Below are positions 27,425 through 35,982 of a stretch of 64,000 nucleotides of DNA, piece after piece. A model generated the notes under the pieces. It ran no database searches. It was not told the DNA's origin and saw only the letters and a program-made list of their open reading frames with translations. Position 1 is the stretch's first letter. Each line of letters opens with the position of its first letter. Source of the stretch: an uncultured Algimonas sp. (lineage in GTDB: Bacteria > Pseudomonadota > Alphaproteobacteria > Caulobacterales > Maricaulaceae); contig CALDUL010000001.1 in NCBI GenBank assembly GCA_937923575.1, positions 28,323 through 92,322 on the forward strand, read 5' to 3'. Made by a program: the position numbers and the translations under genes.

Positions 27425-28327
27425 ATGGACATGGACCAGATGATGTTCCGCGAGGGGCTGATGAGCGGCGAGCGTATTCTCGTCACGGGAGGCGGCACGG
27501 GGCTTGGGCGCGAGATGGCGGAGGGCTTTCTGTCGTTAGGAGCCGAAGTGCACATCTGCGGACGGCGCGGTGGTGTGCTCAAGGACACGGCCGACGCACT
27601 CATGGACATGCACGGCGGCCACGTCTTCACCCACCCTTGCGATATCCGTGTGCCGGACGTGATTTATGAGATGAACGATCTCATCTGGGCCAAGCACGGC
27701 CCGCTGACTGGGCTGGTCAACAATGCGGCGGGCAACTTTATTTCGAGGACAGAGGATATCTCCATCCGCGGGTTTGATGCCATCGCCAACATCGTCTTTC
27801 GCGGCACATTTGCCATGACGCACGACATCGGCAAGCGCTGGATCGCGGCCGGCGACAAGGGCTCGGTGCTGTCCATTCTCACCACATGGGTCTGGAACGG
27901 CGGGCCGTTCACCGTGCCGTCGGCCATGTCCAAGGCCGGCATCAACGTCATGACGCAGAGCCTGGCGGTGGAGTGGGCGCGTTACGGGCTCAGGCTGAAT
28001 GCGATAGCGCCAGGGCCTTTCCCGACCGAAGGCATGACCAAGCGCCTCGCGCCGGATGCGGACTCGACGGACGAGATGGCGGCGGACGGGTCCAATCCCA
28101 TGGGCCGGATTGGACGCATGCACGAGCTGGTCAACCTCGCCGTTTTCCTGATGGGACCGGGCGCGGAATATGTGAACGGCCAGACCATCGGCATCGACGG
28201 CGCGGCGTTCAATGCCAGTGGCGGCAACTTCGCTGCCCTCGCTAGCTGGGGCGATGAACAATGGGACGCCGCCGCCAAGGCCATCAAGGCGACCAATGCG
28301 GCGGACCGCGCCAAACGGACGGTTTGA
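27425..28327 (+). CDS. SDR of the 2,4-dienoyl-CoA reductase type
   Basis: 300-residue SDR with TGGGTGLG cofactor loop and NNAAGNFISRTED, the signature of the peroxisomal-type 2,4-dienoyl-CoA reductase group. The catalytic Y-x3-K position reads SAMSK, so Tyr is absent, as is usual in that group where another residue supports hydride transfer. The likely role is reduction of dienoyl-CoA during unsaturated fatty acid degradation. GAGGACTGAAG precedes the ATG at 27425. The stop codon lies within the first copy of an 18-bp tandem repeat. Confidence 0.88.
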   Translation: MDMDQMMFREGLMSGERILVTGGGTGLGREMAEGFLSLGAEVHICGRRGGVLKDTADALMDMHGGHVFTHPCDIRVPDVIYEMNDLIWAKHGPLTGLVNNAAGNFISRTEDISIRGFDAIANIVFRGTFAMTHDIGKRWIAAGDKGSVLSILTTWVWNGGPFTVPSAMSKAGINVMTQSLAVEWARYGLRLNAIAPGPFPTEGMTKRLAPDADSTDEMAADGSNPMGRIGRMHELVNLAVFLMGPGAEYVNGQTIGIDGAAFNASGGNFAALASWGDEQWDAAAKAIKATNAADRAKRTV

Positions 28328-28354
28328 CCCCAGAGTACGGTTTGACCCCAGAGT
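28319..28354. repeat. Two tandem copies of an 18-bp sequence across an SDR stop codon
   Basis: ACGGTTTGACCCCAGAGT occurs twice in perfect tandem (28319-28336 and 28337-28354). The TGA stop of the SDR gene at 28325-28327 lies inside copy 1. The CTGGGGTCA core resembles sequences often seen in REP-type intergenic elements, but no partner transposase is present. Confidence 0.75.
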
Positions 28355-28389
28355 ATTGACGCCTCGTTTCGCAAGTGTGACGAGACCAC

Positions 28390-29190
28390 GTGAGAGGGTT
28401 TTGCGCAGCGTGTGTGGCGGCGGTCTGGCTCGGCACGGCGTCTGCCGCGTCCGCCAGCGCATGGAATCCTGCCCAATGGGACGGCGAGTTGATCAGCGGC
28501 TATGTCGTCTCGACCGCCAGCGAGGCCGTCGATGAGTTCGGCGAGACGGTCGCGCTCGACATCTACAAAAAGCAAATCGTTCAGAACTACGGCAATCTCG
28601 GCCTGACCGACCGCATTGCACTCGTCGGCGCGTTTGATTGGCAGGATACGCAGATCATCGCGCCCGGACTCGAGGCGGCGTTCAGCAAGCCCTCATCGGT
28701 ATCGGCGGGACTGCAATATCAGCTCTCGCGCCGGGAAGGCCACGCGACGGCGATCAGCGTCAGCTATATCGACGGGATCGATCTACCCGTGCAGCTGCTG
28801 ACGCTGGAAAGCCGCAAGCCGTCGATCGAGGCGCGGGCGCTCTGGGGAGAAAGCCGCAGCGTTTTCAGTCGCAATGCTTTCGCCGAACTGCAGGTGGCAG
28901 GCCGGATGGAGCTCGACGGCCGCTACGCCAGCTCCCACGCGCAGCTCACCCTTGGCATGGACCCGACGGCGCGGACCAAGTTGCTGGCCAAGGGCCGCTA
29001 TGCGCGCGTCGAAGCCGGCACGTTCGAGCGCATCCCCATCGCGCGGCAGGAGCGCTGGGAGGTCGAAGCCAGCGCCGTCTGGCGCGCGTGGCGGCAGAAT
29101 TATGTGGAGCTCGGCTATGTCGGAACGGTCAGCGTGCGCAACGGCGTGCGAGAGAGCGGGTATAAGATTGGGTATTGGACGAAGTTCTAG
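28390..29190 (+). CDS. Predicted outer-membrane beta-barrel protein
   Basis: 266-residue protein with a signal peptide (VRGFCAACVAAVWLGTASAA...) and many alternating-hydrophobicity strands such as SVSAGLQYQLSRREGH and YVELGYVGTVSVRNGV, ending in KIGYWTKF, whose terminal Phe is the usual outer-membrane insertion signal. Function unknown. It starts with GTG at 28390, 35 nt after the tandem repeat, and is convergent with dnaE2. Confidence 0.75.
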   Translation: MRGFCAACVAAVWLGTASAASASAWNPAQWDGELISGYVVSTASEAVDEFGETVALDIYKKQIVQNYGNLGLTDRIALVGAFDWQDTQIIAPGLEAAFSKPSSVSAGLQYQLSRREGHATAISVSYIDGIDLPVQLLTLESRKPSIEARALWGESRSVFSRNAFAELQVAGRMELDGRYASSHAQLTLGMDPTARTKLLAKGRYARVEAGTFERIPIARQERWEVEASAVWRAWRQNYVELGYVGTVSVRNGVRESGYKIGYWTKF

Positions 29191-29200
29191 GGGCGGCCCT

Positions 29201-32200
29201 TCAATGAAAGTCCCGGCTCGGGAATAGCTTGTTGGCCTGTGTCCTTGGGTGGTTGCCGCCGCCTGCGTAGAAGGCCGTCACCGTGCGCGCGCCGCTCTTC
29301 TGCTCTTCCGCCTTGCGCTTGGCGCGCTCGGCCCGTGTCTCCGCTTTTGGGTTGGCCAGCGCCTTGCGCCGCGTGCCGCCATTGCGGACGGTTTCCTTCG
29401 CCGGGATGGGGCGGCGGGCTTCGTCGGCATTGTCGTGGGTCGGGTCGATGATCTCCCGCCCGCCGGAGTCGCCGAGCGTCTCCAGCAAGTATGACACGTC
29501 CTCGATCCGGTCGGCGATGACGTGCACGACAATGCCTTCGCGCTGCATCTTGCCGTGAATGCGCAGCAGGCGGCCGCCCATCACGGCGGGTCGGTTCTCC
29601 TGCATCAGCGCGTTCCAGACCACGACATTGATGGTACCGTGTTCGTCCTCCAGCGTCAGGAAGACGACGCCCGACGCCGTTCCGGGCTTTTGTCGCGTGA
29701 CGACCAGGCCTGCCACGGTGACGCGGCTATTGTTGTTTCGCCCGCGCAGACTGTCGGACTTGGCTGTGCTGCCCAGCGCGTCATTGAGGAATGTCAGCGG
29801 GTGTTCGCGCAAGGTCAGCCGCGTGCTGATATAGTCCTCATAGACTTCCTCGGACGCGCGCATCAGCGGCAGGTTGACCACGCCCTCGACAATACCTTCG
29901 CCGGCTTGGGCAAAGAGCGGTAGCGGCTTGGCCCCGCCCAGTCCTTTGACCTCCCACAGAGCCTGCCGACGGTTCATGCCGGTGAGGTGAAAGGCGTCGG
30001 CTTCGGCCAGTTTCGTGAGGCCGCGACGGCTCACCCCGGCCTTGCGCCAGACGGCCTCGACCGAATGGTAGCCATTGCCGCGGCAGGCGCTGATCCAGTC
30101 GGCCTCGGCCTGGCGCAACCCCTTGATCTGCCGGAAGCCCAGCCGCACGCCCAGCCGCCCGTCGCGGCCCGGCTCCAGCACATTGTCCCAATAGCTGTTC
30201 TCCACGCAGATCGGCATGATCTCGACATCATGGCGGCGCGCGTCCTGCACGATCTGCGCGGGCGCGTAGAAACCCATGGGCTGGGAGTTGAGCAGCGCGC
30301 AGCAGAACACCTCCGGGTGGTGGCACTTCAGCCAGCACGACGCGTAGACGAGGATGGCGAAGCTGGCCGAATGGCTCTCCGGGAAGCCGTAGCCGGAGAA
30401 GCCTTCGAGCTGGGAGAAGACCAGCTCCGCAAACGCCTCGTCATAGCCCTTGGCGAGGCAGCCTTCCATGAACCGCGCCTTGAAGGTCGCGATCTTGCCA
30501 GGTGCGCGAAACGCGCCCAGCGCGCGGCGGAGCTGGTCGGCTTCCGACGGGCTGAACCCCGCTGCCACCACTGCGATCTGCATCGCCTGTTCTTGGAACA
30601 GCGGAACCCCCAGCGTGCGGCGCAGCACGGGCTCCAGCTCGGGGGACGGATAGTTGACCGCTTCCTTGCCGTGGCGGCGCTTGAGGTAGGGATGGATCAT
30701 CTCGCCCTGGATCGGGCCGGGGCGGACGATGGCGACCTCCACCACCAGGTCGTAGAAGCGCCGCGGGCGCATGCGTGGCAGGAAGTTCATCTGAGCGCGG
30801 CTCTCGATCTGGAATACCCCGAGGGTATCTGCCTCGCAGATCATGTCGAACGTCACCGGATCGTCCGCCGGGATATCGGCGAGCGTGTGGCGTATGCCCT
30901 TCCATTGCGACAGCAGATCGAAGCATTTGCGGATGCAGCTCAGCATGCCGAGCGCCAGCACGTCGATCTTGAGCATGCCGATGGTGTCGATGTCGTCCTT
31001 GTCCCACTCGATGATGGAGCGGTCTGCCATGGCCGCATTCTCGACCGGGCACATCTCGTCGAGCCGGTCGTCGGTGAGAACAAACCCGCCGACATGCTGC
31101 GACAGATGGCGTGGGAAACCGATGATCTCCTCGGCCAGTTTCATGGTCAGGGCGAAGCGGCGATCGACCGTTCGGTATCCCAGTTTTTCCGTCCGCTCCA
31201 TGTCGAGACCGCGGTTGGAATGTCCCCAGACAGTCCCGGCCAGCTGCGCCAGCGCGTCCTGGCTCAGCCCCATCGCCTTGCCGACTTCGCGAATGGCGGA
31301 GCGCGCGCGGAAGTGGATCACGGTGGAGCAGATACCCGCGCGGTGCCGCCCGAATTTGTCGTAGATATACTGGATGACTTCCTCGCGCCGCTCATGCTCG
31401 AAGTCGACGTCGATGTCCGGCGGCTCGTCGCGCGCGTCCGACACGAACCGCTCGAACATCATGTTGAGCGTGTCCGGCCCGGCGGATGTGATGCCGAGCG
31501 CGTAGCAGACAATGGAATTCGCCGCCGAGCCGCGGCCCTGACACAGGATACCGCGCCCGCGCGCATAGTCGACGATATCCTGCACGGTCAGGAAATAGCT
31601 GGCGTAGTCCTTGGCCTCGATCAGCGCGTATTCCTTCTCGACCAGCGCGCGGTTGGCTTCGCTTACCCCGTCGGGGAAACGCCAGCGCAGGCCGTCCTCG
31701 GTCAGCCGCCGCAGCCGGTCCATCGGTGCCTCGCCCTCCAGCACCTCGTCGGGATAGTTGTATTTCAGCTCGCTTAGACAGAACCGCGCACGGGCGGCAA
31801 TCGTCTCGCTGGCCTCCACGGCGTGCGGATAGTCGGCGAACAGCCGGCGGATCTCCAGCGGTCCGCGCAGGCGGCACTCGGCATTGAGCTGCGCGCGGCG
31901 GCCCAATTTGTCGATGGTGCATTTCTCGCGGATGCAGGACAGCACATCGGCCAGCGGGCGTCGGCTCGCGCGGTGCATGATGACATTGCCGAGTGAGGCG
32001 AGGGGCAGGCCGTGGGTGGCCGCCAGCTCGGCCAACTGCGCGAACCTCTCCTCGTCGCGGCCATCGAAATGCGGGGCGAGGCCCACATGCAGCTCCGGCA
32101 GATCTCCGAGTGCATCCAGCGCAGCAGGCGTCGCGTCCCGCATGATCCAGATGATCTCGCGCGCCCAATGCAGCACGTCCTCCAGCCCCAGATCGCATTG

Positions 32201-32530
32201 CCCCTTGGCCACGCCCTCCTTCAGCTTGCCCGCGCTCAGCAGGCGGCAGAGCCGGGCATAGCCGCGCTTGTTGCGCGGATAAGCCAGCAGCGTCGTGCCA
32301 TCGCGCAGCACAACCCGGCTCGCCACGATGAAGCGCGTAGGCGGCGTCTCGCCCGCGTCGGTGATCTCCTTGATCGGCTCCCAGCCGCGCACGATCCCCG
32401 CCACGCTGTTGACGTCGGCAATGGCGACGGCCTGCAGCCCCAGCTCCATCGCACGCTCCACCAGTTCGCGCGGGTGGCTGGCTCCGCGCAAAAAAGTGAA
32501 GTTGGACATGATGTCGAGTTCGACGCTCAA
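29201..32530 (-). CDS. dnaE2: Error-prone DNA polymerase III alpha-like subunit DnaE2 (ImuC)
   Basis: 1109-residue C-family polymerase used in SOS translesion synthesis with ImuA and ImuB. It opens with the PHP domain (NFTFLRGASHPRELVERAM), holds the catalytic acidic motif PDIDVDFEHERREEV, the palm/finger block GRGSAANSIVCYALGI, and a C-terminal OB-fold (VTVAGLVVTRQKPGTASGV). The TTG at 32530 (LSVELDIMSN) was preferred because the family begins about there and GAGAG lies upstream; the ATG at 32509 is an alternative. It lies 10 nt after imuB. Confidence 0.95.
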   Translation of the reverse strand: MSVELDIMSNFTFLRGASHPRELVERAMELGLQAVAIADVNSVAGIVRGWEPIKEITDAGETPPTRFIVASRVVLRDGTTLLAYPRNKRGYARLCRLLSAGKLKEGVAKGQCDLGLEDVLHWAREIIWIMRDATPAALDALGDLPELHVGLAPHFDGRDEERFAQLAELAATHGLPLASLGNVIMHRASRRPLADVLSCIREKCTIDKLGRRAQLNAECRLRGPLEIRRLFADYPHAVEASETIAARARFCLSELKYNYPDEVLEGEAPMDRLRRLTEDGLRWRFPDGVSEANRALVEKEYALIEAKDYASYFLTVQDIVDYARGRGILCQGRGSAANSIVCYALGITSAGPDTLNMMFERFVSDARDEPPDIDVDFEHERREEVIQYIYDKFGRHRAGICSTVIHFRARSAIREVGKAMGLSQDALAQLAGTVWGHSNRGLDMERTEKLGYRTVDRRFALTMKLAEEIIGFPRHLSQHVGGFVLTDDRLDEMCPVENAAMADRSIIEWDKDDIDTIGMLKIDVLALGMLSCIRKCFDLLSQWKGIRHTLADIPADDPVTFDMICEADTLGVFQIESRAQMNFLPRMRPRRFYDLVVEVAIVRPGPIQGEMIHPYLKRRHGKEAVNYPSPELEPVLRRTLGVPLFQEQAMQIAVVAAGFSPSEADQLRRALGAFRAPGKIATFKARFMEGCLAKGYDEAFAELVFSQLEGFSGYGFPESHSASFAILVYASCWLKCHHPEVFCCALLNSQPMGFYAPAQIVQDARRHDVEIMPICVENSYWDNVLEPGRDGRLGVRLGFRQIKGLRQAEADWISACRGNGYHSVEAVWRKAGVSRRGLTKLAEADAFHLTGMNRRQALWEVKGLGGAKPLPLFAQAGEGIVEGVVNLPLMRASEEVYEDYISTRLTLREHPLTFLNDALGSTAKSDSLRGRNNNSRVTVAGLVVTRQKPGTASGVVFLTLEDEHGTINVVVWNALMQENRPAVMGGRLLRIHGKMQREGIVVHVIADRIEDVSYLLETLGDSGGREIIDPTHDNADEARRPIPAKETVRNGGTRRKALANPKAETRAERAKRKAEEQKSGARTVTAFYAGGGNHPRTQANKLFPSRDFH

Positions 32531-32540
32531 GTGACATCTC

Positions 32541-34067
32541 TCACGCAAACACGCCCGCCACCGACCAGTCGCGTTCGTGCGGCAGGGTGGGGCGGGAGGA
32601 GAGCCAGAGGGTCTGACCCTGGTGGGTCGCCACTCGCCAGTAATCGCGCAAAGGTCCGGGCCGGTCGGACCACCATTCCGGCGCGATGCGCTCAGGCGCG
32701 GACACAGACGCGCGGTCATAGACGGTGCGTCGCCATTCAAACCGGCGCGGCGGATCGCCGGGCTCCAACGTGTGGATGCGCTCGGGCGCGAAGAGGCGCA
32801 GCGGGCGGTGCGCGCGGCGCGCGGGCCAGTCCGGCGTGTCGACGCCCGCCATGGTCACGCCGACGCTCGTGCATTCGCGCTCCGGCAGATGGCTCTGGCT
32901 CGGCGAGGGCGTGCGCACGGAATCAAACCCGACTCGGTTGCCCAGCAGGGTAATCAACCGGTCCATCGCATCCTGCGCCGCGCCGTTTTCGTCCAGCACG
33001 CCTTGGCGCGGATGGGTCGCCGCCACTGCGCAGGCCTGCAGCCGCAAGCGCTCTACCCCGAACGGCATTTGCAGCGCGTCCAGCGGCCGGGCGAACTGGC
33101 GGGCGACGGCGCGCACATTGTGGGTCGGGCGGGCAAAACCGGTCTCCAGCGTTTTGCAATCCTCGTCCGGCCCCCAGACCGACAGCGCAAATCCCCGCGC
33201 TCCCAGCCCCTCGCGCTCCAGCCGCGCCAGCAGCGAGGTGCAAAGCCGGGTCAGCAGCGCTTGGACGGATTCGGTGTGCATGATCGGTTCGGGCAGGGTC
33301 ATGCGGGTGGCGAAGGGGCGGCTCATGGCGAGCAGGCGCAGCGGCTCCGGATGGCGACCGAGCATCTTGTCGAGCCGGGTGCAGACATCCAACCCGAAAC
33401 GGCGGTTCAGCTCGATGGATTTGATGTCGTAGAGCTGACCGATTGTTTGCAGTCCCGCCCGGCGCAAGTCGTAGGAGGCGCTCGACTCCAGTGCTTCGAC
33501 GGGCAGCTTCGCGCAGTAAGCCTTGGACTCACCGACAGGGATAGACGTGCTGCGTCCGTGCTTGGCCCCAAATTTCGCCCAGGCTTTTGCCGCGCTCGGT
33601 GTATCGGCGACGGCGAGGCGGGCAGACAGTTGCAGGTCCGCCAGCCCTGCGGCCAGCTCGTTCAGCAAGCCGTCCTCACCGCCGAACAGATGCGTTGCGC
33701 CGGAGACGTCGAGTTGCAGCCCGTCCGGATTGTCGCCTTTAGTCAGGGGTGCCTCATCCACCGCCACACTCGGCGTGAAGCGGTCGCACCAGCGCCTGAG
33801 CGCGCGCAGCAGGGCTACTTCCGATTGCGGATCGACGGGCTCGGACAGCAGGTCGGGGCAGAGCGCGCGCGCATCCGCCAGGCTCGCACCCGGACCAATG
33901 CCTTGCTCGCGCGCGGACGGGTTGGCGTTGACCACGCGAAACGCCCCGCGCTCCTCTCGGCAGGTCACGAAGGGACCGTTCAGCCGCACGTCCTCTGCGC
34001 GCGCCAGCCGGTCCAGCGACAGGCGCGGCAACCAGATATAGAGATAGCGTTTGCTGGGCGCGCTCAT
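32541..34067 (-). CDS. imuB: Y-family polymerase-like protein ImuB
   Basis: 508-residue ImuB, a catalytically defective Y-family polymerase homologue that acts as the hub joining ImuA, DnaE2 and the beta clamp. It begins with YLYIWLPRLSLDRLAR, has SVAVDEAPL and LQLDVSGATHLFGG in the palm, an HhH-like AGLQTIGQLYDI segment, a little-finger region, and a late RPLRLFAPERI block typical of ImuB. It overlaps imuA by ATGA and precedes dnaE2 by 10 nt. Confidence 0.92.
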   Translation of the reverse strand: MSAPSKRYLYIWLPRLSLDRLARAEDVRLNGPFVTCREERGAFRVVNANPSAREQGIGPGASLADARALCPDLLSEPVDPQSEVALLRALRRWCDRFTPSVAVDEAPLTKGDNPDGLQLDVSGATHLFGGEDGLLNELAAGLADLQLSARLAVADTPSAAKAWAKFGAKHGRSTSIPVGESKAYCAKLPVEALESSASYDLRRAGLQTIGQLYDIKSIELNRRFGLDVCTRLDKMLGRHPEPLRLLAMSRPFATRMTLPEPIMHTESVQALLTRLCTSLLARLEREGLGARGFALSVWGPDEDCKTLETGFARPTHNVRAVARQFARPLDALQMPFGVERLRLQACAVAATHPRQGVLDENGAAQDAMDRLITLLGNRVGFDSVRTPSPSQSHLPERECTSVGVTMAGVDTPDWPARRAHRPLRLFAPERIHTLEPGDPPRRFEWRRTVYDRASVSAPERIAPEWWSDRPGPLRDYWRVATHQGQTLWLSSRPTLPHERDWSVAGVFA

Positions 34068-34756
34068 GGGGCGGCGACCTCCGGCCCACCAACATTTGGA
34101 ATGGCCCATTCACCGACGGGTCCGGTCTTGTTCTTCACCGCGCGCCAGACATCCGGCGTGTCGCATTCCCAGCGGGTCTGGCAGGTCGAGCTATGCGCGC
34201 GGCCCGCGATAAGGATGAGCCCCATGGAGCGGCCGGCTTCAGATGCCACTTGCAGGCGGCGGCTCTCCGCGAGGTTCGGACCTTGGGAGAGCTGCACGAC
34301 GCACACGGTCTGCGCAGGCGCGCGCAGGATCTGCTCGGCCGCCCAGAGGATGTCGGCGCGGCGGCCCGCATCCACAAGCGTCAGCGAGGCGGGCGGGATG
34401 AACGCGCCCAGCGCTTCGGGCCGCAGCGTATAGACATCGCGCGAGCGGCCGACCCAGACCGGCGGGTGGGGCGAGAGCAGACGGTGCGCGGCGTTCAGCA
34501 CACCCAGCGCAAAGCGGTCCGCACCCCAGCCCATGACCTCGTGCGTGCGTCCCCATTCCAGCGTCGGCGCGCCCGCATCCGGCAGGATCGACAGCGCATG
34601 GCTCGGCGCGGGCTCATCCGCCAGCCGCACTTGCCTGCGCACGCCCGCGGGCAGGGAATGCAGCACTTGCAGGCTCGGCCGCGGGCGCGACGGGCGCGCA
34701 TAAGACACACCCGACACGTCGTTGAACGCAGTGCCTCTGGCAGGCTGATCAGCCAC
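34064..34756 (-). CDS. imuA: ImuA, RecA-like mutasome component
   Basis: 230-residue RecA/SulA-related accessory protein of the ImuA-ImuB-DnaE2 mutasome. It has the typical E-V-MGWGADRFALGVL segment near residues 72-87, a central LTLVDAGRRADILWAAEQ region and LQVASEAGRSMGLILI, with no intact Walker A. It starts with GTG at 34756 and overlaps imuB downstream. A perfect alphaproteobacterial SOS box lies 50-64 nt upstream, so the operon is expected to be LexA-controlled and damage-induced. Confidence 0.88.
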   Translation of the reverse strand: MADQPARGTAFNDVSGVSYARPSRPRPSLQVLHSLPAGVRRQVRLADEPAPSHALSILPDAGAPTLEWGRTHEVMGWGADRFALGVLNAAHRLLSPHPPVWVGRSRDVYTLRPEALGAFIPPASLTLVDAGRRADILWAAEQILRAPAQTVCVVQLSQGPNLAESRRLQVASEAGRSMGLILIAGRAHSSTCQTRWECDTPDVWRAVKNKTGPVGEWAIPNVGGPEVAAP

Positions 34757-34805
34757 AATTCGACTCCGAAGTTACCGTCACTCACATGCGGGGAGCCGTC
34801 CGCTT

Positions 34806-34820
34806 GTTCCTATTTTGTTC
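34806..34820 (-). promoter_or_regulatory. LexA (SOS) box of the imuA-imuB-dnaE2 operon
   Basis: GTTC-CTATTTT-GTTC is an exact match to the alphaproteobacterial LexA consensus GTTC-N7-GTTC (direct repeat, written on the plus strand). It lies 50 nt before the imuA start and 5 nt from the end of the DUF1272 gene. Control of the mutasome operon by LexA is the known arrangement in this class. Confidence 0.9.
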
Positions 34821-34824
34821 TAAT

Positions 34825-35136
34825 TCAGAGCGCGGAGTCAACCCAAATAGGAAAAGAGTCCTGTGGTCTTTCGTTGATAGGCGTTAGGGAACGGCTTCCG
34901 CCCATCTGGTTTGAAGACTTCAACACACGCTTGGTGCTGGCCGGAAACTTTGCAAGGGTTGTGCCCGTGCGGGTCGGACGGATGACCAGCTGGCCCGCGC
35001 AATTGGGACACACGCTATTCATGCCGTCGGAACAATCCGCGCAGAAGGTGCACTCGAAAGAGCAGATGCGTGCGTCGCTCGATTCCGGTGGCAGGTCAGT
35101 GTCGCAGCGTTCGCAATTCGGGCGCAGCTCAAGCAC
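34825..35136 (-). CDS. DUF1272 zinc-ribbon-like protein
   Basis: 103-residue protein starting LELRPNCERCDTDLPP and continuing ICSFECTFCADCSDG...CPNC, with eight Cys in CxxC pairs that should bind two zinc ions. This is the DUF1272 signature; function unknown. The GTG at 35136 was chosen because the family normally begins MLELRPNCE and this start avoids overlap with the upstream SDR stop; an ATG at 35163 would add nine residues. A C-terminal extension of about 40 residues is beyond the usual domain length. Confidence 0.85.
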   Translation of the reverse strand: MLELRPNCERCDTDLPPESSDARICSFECTFCADCSDGMNSVCPNCAGQLVIRPTRTGTTLAKFPASTKRVLKSSNQMGGSRSLTPINERPQDSFPIWVDSAL

Positions 35137-35140
35137 GCGA

Positions 35141-35929
35141 CTACCGATTCTGCTGGCCGTCATCGACGATGACCACGGTGCCGGTGACGGCGTGGCTGTC
35201 GGGGTCGACGAGATAGAGCAGCGTGCTGTCCAACCAGTCGGGTGTGGGAACGCGGCCGCGGCGGGTGACTTTGGAAAAGCCGTCGGCGTCGTCTCCGACC
35301 TTCATGCGCTGGGCCATGTCATCGGTCATTTCTGAGGCCACAATGCCGGGCGCGATGGCGTTGACATTGACGTGGAAGCGCGACCATTCAACGGCGAGCG
35401 TTTCCGTCATGCGCGCAATCGCGGCCTTGGAGGTCGAGTAGAGCGCCGCGCCATTGCCGTCATATTGATAGGCGGCGACCGAAGCGATGTTGACGATACG
35501 GCCAGGGCGCTTGGCCTTGATCAGGCGCTTGGCGACCTCACGGGCGAGCAGGAAGGGCGCGGTGAGGTTGATAGTCATCAGCCGCTCCATGAACTCCGGC
35601 TCCATGCGCGTGGCGAGCTGTCCGTCAGCGATGCCGGCGTTGTTGATGAGGATCGTCGGCATGCCCAGCTCGGCTTCCACCGTTTCCGTCAGCAGCCCGA
35701 CTTGCGCCATGTCGGACATGTCCGCCACGATTGGATAGGCCGTGCCGCCGTCCGCCTCGATTTCGGCCTTCAGCGTATCGAGCCGTTCCGCGCGGCGACC
35801 TGTGATGGCGACAGCGGCCCCTTGCGCGGCGAGGACGCGCGCGAAGCGACGGCCCAACCCGGAGGTCGCGCCGGTGACGATGGCGACCTCACCAGAGAGG
35901 TCGATGCGGGGAGAGATGGGATCAGACAT
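35141..35929 (-). CDS. Short-chain dehydrogenase/reductase
   Basis: 262-residue classical SDR with TGATSGLG, INNAGIAD, NIASVAAY (catalytic Ser) and YSTSK (Y-x3-K), followed by NVNAIAPGIVASEM. TGRRAERLD after the second strand suggests NADP(H). It is the FabG-like type; the substrate is unknown. It follows the Gly-Ser-Pro repeat gene by 42 nt on the same strand, with two hairpins in the gap, so it may or may not belong to that operon. Confidence 0.88.
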   Translation of the reverse strand: MSDPISPRIDLSGEVAIVTGATSGLGRRFARVLAAQGAAVAITGRRAERLDTLKAEIEADGGTAYPIVADMSDMAQVGLLTETVEAELGMPTILINNAGIADGQLATRMEPEFMERLMTINLTAPFLLAREVAKRLIKAKRPGRIVNIASVAAYQYDGNGAALYSTSKAAIARMTETLAVEWSRFHVNVNAIAPGIVASEMTDDMAQRMKVGDDADGFSKVTRRGRVPTPDWLDSTLLYLVDPDSHAVTGTVVIVDDGQQNR

Positions 35930-35932
35930 GCC

Positions 35933-35982
35933 GCCCGCATAACGGGCGACACCAGAACTCGCTAGGTCGCCCTAGCGTTCTT
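35933..35982 (-). other. Two hairpins between the repeat-protein gene and the SDR gene
   Basis: GCCCG/CGGGC with a 5-nt loop (35933-35947) and an interrupted stem around CGCTAGG/CCTAGCG with flanking AGAAC/GTTCT (35955-35981), the second overlapping the stop codon of the upstream gene. Neither is followed by a T run, so attenuation, mRNA processing or weak termination are all possible. Confidence 0.45.

Noticed and set aside
27425..28327. Missing catalytic Tyr in the SDR as a sign of inactivation
   Set aside because: The NNAAGNF-type dienoyl-CoA reductase group normally lacks the Y-x3-K Tyr, so this is a family trait.
29987..34433. Long plus-strand open frames opposite dnaE2 and imuB
   Set aside because: They show no recognisable domains, are Arg/Gly/Ala-rich in the manner of antisense frames, and run through well-supported genes.
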